From: Heliocidaris erythrogramma | Lineage: Eukaryota > Echinodermata > Echinoidea > Camarodonta > Echinometridae | Direction of reading: 5' to 3' | Assembly (NCBI GenBank): GCA_025617745.1 | Contig: CM046855.1 | Coordinates: forward strand, 14,043,880-14,107,879 | DNA length: 64,000 nt | Shown: one piece after another, positions 23,375-35,300 of the stretch | Layout of the letters: every line of letters begins with the position of its first letter | How positions within the stretch are numbered: position 1 is the stretch's first letter | The notes under the pieces: generated by a model | The model's database searches: none | The model's input: only the letters and a program-made list of their open reading frames with translations | What the model was told of the DNA's origin: nothing | Program-made: the position numbers and the translations under genes

Positions 23375-26300
23375 CTGGCAAAGTGAAAGAGATGAATTTA
23401 AGAAAAGATTACATACCATCTTATTTCACATTGATTGTTTTATAATACACCTGAACTGAAATGCATTTATATATCCGTTCCATCAAAATTAAACTGTATT
23501 TTTCAATGATAAAACAGTTATTTTGTAGTTGACAAACAATACTGGACACAATTCAGAGGTGAGCTGTTCCCATGGTAATGAAACTGATAAAGGCAATGAC
23601 CAACAAACATTCAATAGAACAACTGCCTCAAAACAATTAACAATTATAAACTCATTACATCTTATATTTTCTACAAAATTCATCAAAATGTTAACAAATC
23701 TACTCAATAAGGAAGATGAATTCACATAAAATATAGCATCTACTTTAAGCCTAAACTGAAGCAGATGACACATATCTCATTTTTTTTCCTGTATTTTTGG
23801 TTGTAGTCGTATGTTTTTTCTAGTATCCAAATTGAACTTTCATAATCTACTCACCGGACAGACTCCACAAGGTGACCTCATCAACCCGGTTGGCTGGGTC
23901 AACGGTTGAATGGCACGATAGAGCTTGGATGATGAATCCGATGATGATGATGTTCCTGGTCCTGCACTAATAGTCATCTCTACCTTCCCATCATAGATGA
24001 GTGTATCTAGGATGGTAGTGATGTCAGCTACTGATAAATCAACCTGATGTGACAGGAAAGAAAGCATCAAATATCTCATACAATACAGAGCTCATGAAAT
24101 GTATTCATCCCTTTTTACCGACAACCACCTCAGTATTTTATGACTGATAACAATCAAGCAAAACTATATATGCAATTTTTACACAGCTTATAACGATTTG
24201 TAGAAGTCATTTCTAGTACCAACAAGGTTTTTTTTATCACATTAACACCCCTCTCCACCCCCCCCCCCCAAAAAAAAAAATAATGAATAAATAAATTTAA
24301 AAAAATAATAATAAATAAATAAATAAATGATATATGGCATGAAAAAGAGACATGATAACAAAGCTTTTCGACCTGCACTCATCAGATTATCACGCAGGTA
24401 TGTAACAAATTACTCGAAATCAACTATATTATACTTGATGAACCTGGACACCGTAATTTCAGAACAATCGCAAAGCTTCATGCGATTGAATGTAGGCGGC
24501 TCCCAGAAAGCGTAAATGTGCTATGCTTCTGGCCCGGGACATAAATGAGAATTGATCGTCGGCATAGCTTTGTGAGCAAGCTTTGTGAGCAAGCTGGATT
24601 GTTCAGCAAATGGAGACCGATCACTCAATCGCATTTGGCTGTCTTTGGTCTGTTAGCGTACTTTTCGATGTGCAGGCACAGACGGGCTCCGTGCACCGAT
24701 TGGTTGTGCGGTTCCGAATAGTCGAGGGGACGTGTTGTTTAATGCGATCAGCCAACCACTGAGAAGTACGGCCCACGTATCTGGCATCGCCCCGGCACTG
24801 AAATTGGTAAATAATATTACTCAAGTGCGAGGAGGGTAGTACATCCTTGCTAGTTGACGGTAGCATCCTATTTGTAGAAAACACAATGCGTGTCAAAACC
24901 GTGTGTTTGATCTGACTGGCGTATTTGTCAGATACCTTACCCCTCCAGGGTAGTTTGAGATACACAGGACATTTGGCAGGTCCAAATCTGGTGTCAGATT
25001 TGGATCGTGCCTCCAGCGTCCGTGTTATGGTGCAAGATACAACATGCTCAGGGTAAACATTGTCAAGGAGAATAGTTTTGATGCACGCGAATTTCAGGAG
25101 CTAATTTGTACTCGGAGCAAATCCTAAGGGCGCGGCACACTAAGTTTCTAATGAGCCCAATCTTGTATGAAGTTGCACTGTACGAGTCCCATCTGGTGTA
25201 TTGCCCAGTGAATGTGGGCTTGTGGTAGACGGAAGTGATACATTTCCCATCACTTCTCTCAACGAGAACATCGAGAAATGGGAGCGCATTGGAAAGTTCA
25301 ATTTCACATGTGAATTTTAGCACGGGATGGAGCCGGTTCATAATAAATGATAATAAATAGAATATTGTTTTAATGTTTTTGTATATTGCTTTTCATTCAT
25401 GTGAGAATATTGCAGACACCAAACAGATGACCGTATATCCCATCAAACAGTCCTACCTCCTGAAACTAGTTAAAATGAAATAATTTGGAAAGTTTCAAAG
25501 AAGAGAGTGGTTCTAATGTTACATATCTATGTTGATTAATCATATTTCATATTAGGTGTCATATCGTGTGTTGAGAGCCAGAAGGGCGTTAACTCTGTGT
25601 TAAAGTATATGAGTTAACGCCCTTCTGGCTCCAAACACACGATATATCAGTTGAAACATTCAGAGGCAGGCATAACGAATGTCGAGGTCACGACCTTTGA
25701 ATTCGATTAGAAAATTAGACAAATGTTCTTCTACAACTACAAAACTCACAATATGAAACAGTTTTGAAATGCACTATTCTATTCCCACCTTGCTGATCCT
25801 CAGTTCAGTGATGAATTTCCAGACTTCCTCTGATGTTACATATGATCTGTTCCTCTTCATCAAAGGGTCCATCTGAAGAGCTGAAATACTCTCAACCTAC
25901 AATCAGAGAAAATATACATTGATAGGGATTGATATGTTTCAGCCTTCAAACATTTAAATGTAAACATATGGCTTTATCTACAACACAGTTGTGCTATGGG
26001 TTTTTATGAATCAAAGGATTTTAAAAGTAGACCAGACAGAATCTTGTTAATAGCAATCTTTTTCACTTTCCTGTCTTTTTTTCCTCTGAGACATATTTAA
26101 TGTCTATAAACACACACAATGTGTACTGGGGCAAAAACTGAATTGGAATGAAATCAATGAATACATAATAATAGTGCATGCATCACAAAGTTTGTTGTAA
26201 TAGAATATATTTTGTGACCAATATGGAAATAAGAATTAATTTTACTCATGAATCTTTAAGGTAATTTTTTTTTAAAGCTTATTGCACGAGTGAAGCTAAA

Positions 26301-29300
26301 CGTAGCTATCTTTATAGATGTAAACAAACCTTTTGTTGTAGAAACTTGAAGCACTGTTGGTTCAGGACTTCAACAAATTCTGATTCAAATTCTTGATCAC
26401 TATACCATGTTCCTCCTGTCACGGAAGGGTCAGGTGTCAAATTAAACAACATGTATGCCTTCTTCCTTGCTGCCTGGAGGTAAAAAAAAAAAAATAGAAA
26501 CATAATTTATCCAATATGTTTCTTATCTATCATAAAGGATGGTCAAACTATAAAAAAGGTGAAAGAATATAGATGAATGCCCAAATATTTAAGCCATATA
26601 TACTAATTGTACATACTAATAAATACACCTGACACAAAATTACACCATTTCATGTAACAAGCATACAATGACAAAATTTGCAAAATATGGGCTAATCAGC
26701 AAAAAAAAAATAAATAATGATTTCAAATAAGCTTGCATTCCATACACAGGTAAAATTTGGCTTTTTCTTTGTCTGTCTAAGTGAAAATCAAGATGGATGT
26801 CCAAAGGTCCATGACATTAGGCGCTAACTCAAGCTGCACGTTCTTTTTGGTCACTCTCAGAATCAGTCTTTAAAGTCAGGATTTTCAACCTTTTTGGTTG
26901 TGTTGATCTTCATCACTTGGTTATAGATGGAGTATTGGGCCAGTCTGGAACAACTTGGATTGTTTTATTTATGCATATATGTGACAGTTTGATCAGATTT
27001 ACTAAGCAGTCTTTCCTCCTGGATCTTGAGTTGCTCTTCATCGGGCATGAGATCTTATCCATCCCCGAATCTTCCCCGATAGTTTTGTCTCGAGTTAAGG
27101 ACTGAAAATGCTGCTGGGACAATATATCTTACGATATATCCTACGAGCTGTTCCCATTGTGATAAGTGCATGGTCAAGCGCACTCGAAATCAGCCCTACT
27201 CTCCTTTATTCTATTGTAGTAGGCTTCGGGATTGACATCATGAACGGATCAATTCACTACACAAATGAGCAGCTTTTCCAACTTAAATGTTCTATTAGAG
27301 GCACTGATCTAAATCGGATTGATAATCAGACATGGAATCTGCTGAGAGAATTGAACATTCTGAAGCGTAGAGGATGCAGAGGGGGAAGAAATCTACATTT
27401 GAAAAGTGGGACCCGAGACATTGAAGTACGCATTTCTCAACGGATATCTCAAAATTCTATCACGAACCGAATATCCGAATCGAGAGTAACGCACCCGAGG
27501 AGCATTCCTACAAGCGGAATACTTTTCAGCAACCTAGAATCGTCTACTAAGTTCGCGTTATGGAATGCACGCTCTATCAAGTCCCATGGTACGTGTAACG
27601 CCCTTTGTGATTTTGTCATCTCCAATAAAGTAGACATCATGGTGCTAACAGAGACATGGTTGACTAGCAATGAGAGAGATAGTCATTCTCTTGCTACTCT
27701 CAAGGAGACACTGCCCCATCTTGATTTTCACCATATTCCTCGTTATAGTGGGAGAGGTGGGGGAGTCGGTGTTCTCATCCACAAAGGATATCATGTTACT
27801 AGGAATCCTCTCAAGTACTTCAAGTCTTCTGAATACCTTGATCTGAATGTATCATCAGCAAACTCTTGTTCTTTTCGACTTCTTGCGTTGTATCGACCGC
27901 CTGCTTCAAAAAAGAACAAGATTCCACTAGGCACATTCTTCAGGGAGTTTTCGTCCTTACTTGAGATACTTCTCGCATCACCTCAGAGACTATCATTGCA
28001 GGAGACTTTAACATACACATTGAGAAGTCAGACAGAGCTGAAGTGTCTAGTTTCTTAGAAATTCTTCGAATGTCTAAGTTAAGGAATCACATCACATGCT
28101 CTACGCACATGGCAGATCATACCTTGGACCTCATCGTATCCAGAGATGATGATTCCTTGGTATTGTTTTTTACATCAACGCAGGTCTTGCCATCAGACCA
28201 TTCTGCAATTATGTGCCGACTGAATACGGGTAAGCCTAATCAAGTCAAGAGACACGTTACTGCCAAGAAATTGAAAGACATCAAAATGGACAAGTTCTGT
28301 CTTGACATCACTTCCTCGAAGGTGTCAATGAAGATGAAGTGCTGAAGACTAATAATGCAACCTCTAATTCTTCCTGCAACCTGGACCCAATTCCAACATC
28401 TTTGTTAAAGATATGTTCATCAGCTTTCCTCCCAATATTAACAGATATTGTTAACATTAGTCTTCAATCAGGTGTGGTACCCACAACTATGAAGCATGCA
28501 ATTGTTTCACCCAGGATAAAGAAGGACAACCTTCCTCGAAATGAACTCAGGAGCTACCGTCCCATATCGAGCTTGAGTTTTGCCGCAAAGCTTGTTGAGA
28601 GAGTTGCTGCTTGTCAGATCAATGACTATCTGGCTATAAATAATCTTTTGCCGGATGTCCAGTCGGCATACAAGACCCATCATTCGGTGGAAACTGCTCT
28701 GATAAGAGTCCAAAATGACATTCTTCTGGCGCTTGATGGTCACAAGGAAGTTGTGCTCGTCCTCTTAGACTATAGTGCGGCATTTGATACAATCGACCAT
28801 CAAGTCCTCTTGAAAAAATTGGCAGAACGCTATGGTTTTCGTGGCACAGTCCTGAGTTGGTTCCAGTCATACGTGGAAGACATGTCCCATGTAGTCTTGA
28901 TAAACGGTTCTTCCTCAGGCATCTACAGTGATACGTGTGGCGTGGCCCAAGGATCTGTGATTGGTCCACTTACCTTGACACTCTAAAGTGCACCAATACA
29001 TGATATTGTAAAAGCACATGGACTGGATGTGATGATGTACGCCGACGACACCCAGCTATATCCGACTTTCCAACCAACTGACAGGGCTCGGTCACTGTCC
29101 CGTATTAGTGCATGCCTTGCAGATATCAAAGCTTGGTCTCACAAAAACATGCTCGCGATGAATGAATCCAAAATAGACGTCATTCATTTCTCATCACGTT
29201 TTCGTCCCTCACCTGAATCCTTGTCTATTGATATTGGAAACCTGGTCCTGGAATCATCCTCCCATGCCAGAAACCTTGGATGCATCATGGATCGCCGCCA

Positions 29301-32300
29301 TCTCACGATGAGAGAACACGTCGCCTCAGTCTGTCGTTCTACCATGATTGCCATCCGAAGAATAGGACAGATCAGACAATACCTCACGACTCAAGCAACG
29401 TTGGCCTTGGTCCATGCCTTTACCAGCAGGCTTGACAACAACAACAGTCTCCTCTATGGACTTCCGCAATCTCTCATCGCTCAACTACAGAGAATCCAGA
29501 ACACTGCAGCCAGGATTGTCCATAGAGTCCCTAGCAAACAGGACATATCTGAAATCCTCCAGCAGCTGCATGTTACTACATTTAAGAGCATCCAGGAGAA
29601 GTCCCCCTCATACATCGCAAGCATGATCAACCCCTACCAACCTTCTTGGTCACTTCGATCATCCGTTAAGAACCTTCTGGAAGTACCCAAGACAGCCTCT
29701 CATACACACGGTGACAGAGCCTTCTCAGTTGTGGCTCCTACACTCTGGAACTCACTTCCCCTTAGCTTAAGAAGTCATTCTTCTCTCAGTTCTTTCAAGG
29801 TAGCACTTAAGACCTATCTTTTCCGTACACAGTAATGAAGTTTTAAGTTAGGTAGTTAAGTTAGTTAAGTCGGTAGTTATGTTAGTTAAGTTAGGTAGTT
29901 ATGTTGTATATTGTAAAGCGCTCAGAGAAATTTTAAATAGGCGCTATATAAATAGTGAATTATTATTATTAGGTAAATATTTGCTACATGAGGTTCTTTT
30001 TTATAATTGTGAAACGTGGAAGTGTGTCTAAGTCATTGTTCCTGTTCCAATACTTAATTACTTACCCCAACAGATTTGACAGCCTTGATGAGTTTCCTAC
30101 TCTCAAGATTCTTTAGTATCTTGTTGAGCTGGGTAAGCTGTAGATTACTCTTCAATCTGATGTCCCTAGTCCATATTCCCTTGTTGCCTGATTGCTCAAT
30201 GATCTGATACACTAGACGTTCTTGATTGTCAGCTCCTTTCATTTTACTAATAAAGAATAAACATCAAATCAATACTATGAAACCAGAAACTGTCATACAC
30301 AAATGCCTTGAAAATGGCCGTTGTTTACCATTCGTGCAAAAGTTTTATGTCTAGTTTTGCAGTTCATAAATTTGGGGGTAACTCAAAAATGATGACCTAC
30401 ATTTGAAGGTGGTTGTCAAGCATTTAAAATTCAACAATGGTTTATTTGAAATAACGTGTACCAAGGAGGTCCAAACAGATGGAGTCTCAGCTAACGATGA
30501 TTAATGCAAACACCTGGCAGATTATAAAGGATATACAATTGAATTAATAAACTGCCTTGATTCTTTGATGTCGATGTCTGATGCCGCCAAAGCAAACAGG
30601 AAAGATTTAGAGATGTTTTGTCAATTGAATGTTTACGATGCGCAATTAAATTCATAAATCGACAAACACAGAAAAAGAATGTGCAGTTTTAATGTAAGTA
30701 ATTTCGATTTCATTCTGAAATTCCCCTGCCTCAGGATGAACAATTTTTTGAGATATAGCCTTAAAAGTGTCACAAATGTATGCCTCTTTAAGGGCAATTT
30801 TAACACCTTTCCGCTTACTTCCGATTATCAAATTTCATATATTACTATCGTGAAAGATGGCTCTAGGAAATGTAACCAACCAAAGTAGTGGGCACACGCG
30901 GCCAGTCAAGAAATTGTCATCGCAGTTCTGGTATTTTGGGCACTAAATATGTTTGCTTGAACCTTGTTATATCATTCATATGCACTTTTTCGAAGTTACA
31001 TTTGGGTCTGCGAAAACTAATTATCATTTTAACAGAATATCCCCCATTGTACGTATCCATGGTTATATGCAATAAGACGTAATTTGATTTGTTTCCTCGT
31101 TTGGAAGAATGTTTTCGGAGAGCGCATATTTGTCATGTTTTAGTTGTGGCAACATCAAAGCTCACTTCAAAGGGAAGCTGTCTGTTATGACTCCATCTGT
31201 TTGAACCTCGTGGCGTGTACCGAAAACCTGATATCTGGTTTCGTCTTCAGGTATGGTAGGGTATATAGGAATAGTGCAGATTAAGGGGGTTGAGAAGTTT
31301 GAGAAAGGTTTATTAGGTTGTGATTTTTTTTTTCATAACGCTATAACAAAAATCCCTGAACAAAATAATTTGCCCCAACTTTGCAATCCTGTAATTATTA
31401 CATGTACACTGTACTTGAATTACAATATTCTAATACTGAGTTATTGTCGAAGCTGTAATAAAGATACATATCCAGTTTACATTGTCAAAGTTACTATATG
31501 TTTTAATCATTTTTTTATTTTATTTTTTATTTTTTTTTTTGGGGGGGGGGGGCAGATACATTACATTTACATTTCTTTTCAAGTAATTACGGATTATTAC
31601 CTTACAACACCAGTATCCTTTAAACGGTACAGCAGTTCATTGTTTGTCTTCACTAGGTCTATTTTACCCTGTAGAAGAGAAAAATGACGAAAATAATGGC
31701 TACATAATAGAGTAGGAAAAAAAGAAGCATTGTTAGTTTTCAGAAGAAATTCTTTTTAAATATCTTGAGGAGGTTATTATCATTCGAGGGTATTATGACT
31801 CTTATTACATTTAAAATGAATTGGAAACAATGTGAAACATAACAAACGTTTCAAGAACATTAAATACACAGGAACATGAACTAAACATGTCTCTGATTCA
31901 GGGAAAACATTTTTTCCCCCCCTTATTCATCAATGAATGAAGAGTAGTCAGATTTGTGAAGAATACCTTAAAAACCTTTTATTGTTAGTATCTATTACAG
32001 GTGATTACAATCTTTGAATGATAAATAATAGTTTGACAATTCAGTAGCATGACAATACAGCTTGATGAATATTTAAATCTAAATTACATGTACAATTAAC
32101 AATTTTCATCTTGAAATAAACAAGTCAAAACCTTACTGAAGAAAGAAGTCTGTTGACAGCTGATACCCTCTGCCGAGTATCAATGTTTGGCAGATGTTTC
32201 TGCAGAGCGGAATCAGCGACGCCATTTGGATCCTGTTTGCATAACTCCAAGATGCTAAAATATTGACAAGGAAAATAGTAGAACATACATATTTCATAAT

Positions 32301-35300
32301 AGCAAAGTTATGTTGATAAGTAGTTAAAAGCATTTTTTTTTTTGGTCAACAACTGATCAATATATAAAACCAACATTCTATATTTCAAACATGCAAAGAT
32401 CGCTTGGTAAGCTTATCAAAATAGAAATAGACTACAGTGGAAACTCGCTATAGAGAGCTCCGATATAACAAGATTCCTGATATAACAAGTTAATTTTGCT
32501 GGTTCCAGGTCTTTATGTTCTTTTGTTTTTTTACCCTGATATAAGGAGATTCCTGATATAGCAAGATACTTGTCAGGGTCCCAAGGTCCTTGTTATACAT
32601 GTAGGGAGTTTCCACTGTAATAGAAACAAGTTAAGAGTTTTGTTGATCACTGAAGGGTTCTCTGTTAGGTGGATGTATGTGTAGAAATTCTAGAGCCTAT
32701 GAACATTTTATATCCATTTACCACTCTGACAATGGAATTATCTGTGCCTTATATCTCAAAAAATGTATCTAGTCTCTAGAACAGTAAAGACAGTGGTAAA
32801 AATTTGGAAATTTGCTATTCTTTTATACCTAACTTTTTGTTATGCTTTCTATTATATTTTTTTCACTAGTAATCAAAAAGATGCAACGCTACCTATCCAG
32901 TCTGATAGAGCCACTTATATTCAAGGCTATCTAAGATATCCTTGTACAGTTGTACTCATATATCGCTTTTCCAGTTACAACTACATGTAGCTTTCCTGCC
33001 ATAGGTGTTGCGCATTAGCCTGGGATTAGTCCAAGCTACATGTACATGTAGATCAAGCTAGATCATACTAGAGGCAGGTATTCAAATCCTTCATTTTCAT
33101 ACTGAAAACTCAAATTTGTAGCAGTATATTTGAAAAGTCCCAGGAGTTATCACAAGTGAATTGAGGCGAACGGAATACTAGTATAGGTCCCAGCTGAGCT
33201 GCGGAGCTCTGCACTCAAATGCAGTCAAAGCTGATAAATCTGTTGTTTATGGGGCATCAAGTGTTCACCGAGTTATTCTGTACAAACTTGCCTCATTTTG
33301 TGACAAAATTCACTCAAAACTTGTTTTTGTTACAAAATTATTGAACAGCCATTCATTTTGTAACAAAATGAATTTTAAAAAGGTAATTTTGTAACAAAAA
33401 ATATTCTGTTACAAAATTAAAATGGCAAATTTTCATTTTGTTACAAAAAACATTCCGTTACAAAATGAACATGTCCAATTATATTTTGTAACAAAAATTA
33501 TTTTGTCCATTCTCATTTTGTAACAAAAAAGATTTTGTGACAAAATTAACATGACAGAATTATTTTGTCCATTCTCATTTTGTAACAAAAATAATTCTGT
33601 TACAAAATGAACATGACAAAATCATTTTGTTCATTTTATTTTGTAACCCAAATAATTCTGTTACAAAATTATGACAAAATTTGTTTTGTCCATTTTGATT
33701 TTGTAACAAAAATCATTCTGTTACAAAATTGACATCACAAACTTAGTCTGTCCGATCTCATTTTGTAACAAAAATCATTTTCTTAAATTAACGCGACCAA
33801 ATTATTTTGCCAATTTTCAATTTGTAACAGAATGATTTTTGTTACAAAATGAGAATGGACACATAATTTTGTCATGTGAATTTCTTTTTATGTACTTTTA
33901 AGATATTCCTCAAAAACTTTCTATAAAACACCTCTATTTGCATTAAGTCTTCAAACCCCCATACCTCACTGCCATATAATGCTATTGGGAGTATCAATTT
34001 ATCAAATAAATCACAATCTATATCAACTGGTAGGTGCAGTCGCTTGACCTTTCCCAAGACGCTAAACATAGCTCGCCTTGCTTGGCTTACTTGTTTTGAG
34101 ATTACCTTTTTAAATTTACCGTTATAATTGCAGGTTACACCGAGGTACACATAATCATCTACAATGGCCAATTCTTCCTTTCCAAACTTAAAGGTGGGTT
34201 TATTTGGCTATACTAGCTAATATGCCCAGTAATCCTCAAATTGGCAAGAATCCTACCTAGGATATAAAAAAAACAGAGCAGAACGGAGATTCGCTGTCAC
34301 TTGCTCGTGGTTAGCCAGGAATTTAGCTTCGTGAGTGTAAAAAAAATAATAAAAATTGGCTATACGCCTTTTACATCACGAAGCCAGGCGTTTTTCCCCA
34401 GCAATCTAATTGCGCACGGGTTAGCAGGACATGGAAAATGCCCTGAAATAACACTTTCCTGATAACTCCCGCGACCGACAGGTCCTTCACCACAGCGTTT
34501 CCTCCTAGGGAAACTTTTGGAATTATTATGTGTTTTTGATCGTACGTATTTGTACCAAAAAATACAAAAAAAGAGCAGAAGAAATTTCCGAGAACTCACC
34601 AGTGTTTGTGTGTATCCATGCCTCCTCTTGTCATGCAGATATGGCATGACAATGGAACACACAAACACTGGTGATTTCTCGGAAATTTCTTATGATCTTT
34701 TTTTGGATTTTTTTGTAAAAATATGTACGATCAAAAAGACATTCTAATTCCAAACGTTTGAGTAGGAGGAAACGCTGAAACGCTGTGGTGAACAGTGAAG
34801 CCTGACCCACACCACGAATAGTGGTCATATTGACCACTACGAATACAAAATGCAAAAATAGTTCGTATTTTCTGTCGCGTGTAGTAAAGGTATGGGGGGA
34901 AAATAAGATAAATATTTTAAATACTTGCTTTCAAATTCAGCCCTTAAAAATCTCACTCCTACCTCAAATGGCCGTTAGAAAGAACTTTTGATATTTTCAG
35001 CAAAATCCAAAGTCAAAATCTCGTCCAAAACCGGAGAAATCCCCGCCGATTTGTTTCGCGATCGCGTGTTGTTTACATACTGCCGATGTCTTAGACTAAA
35101 ATCGGCCAATAAAATTTTTGTCCACGAAGAAACTCGGGATCGCAAGCGCACATCGATCTTTACGATCGCGCACACAGAAAATCAGGACTTTCCGTGTATG
35201 CCACATAGGGACCAAATTTTTAAGGACAAAACTCTTTTGGGGAGATGTCAGCGCCCGCGGCGACCAGGAAATGTACACAATGACTCCGATACTCGATAGC

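Larger units (their letters stand above)
26890..29971 (+). mobile_element. CR1-like non-LTR retrotransposon, defective
   Basis: Antisense insertion in POLR3F intron 4. Order: a short unrecognised leader, apurinic endonuclease, reverse transcriptase, C-terminal region, then a 3' UTR with gttagttaag repeats and a tattattatt tail at about 29960-29971. The motifs place it in the CR1/L2-type group of LINEs. It has an endonuclease frameshift, an internal deletion, an in-frame stop and a missing ORF1. The 5' boundary is approximate. Confidence 0.85.

Noticed and set aside
24353..25345. Active Penelope element
   Set aside because: 5' truncated and frameshifted.
31253..31687. 144-codon plus-strand open frame
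   Set aside because: Overlaps POLR3F exon 3 on the other strand and a T/G homopolymer; no homology.
34988..35299. 103-codon frame inside the intron-1 element
   Set aside because: No recognisable transposase or other domain; kept only as a remark in the element entry.
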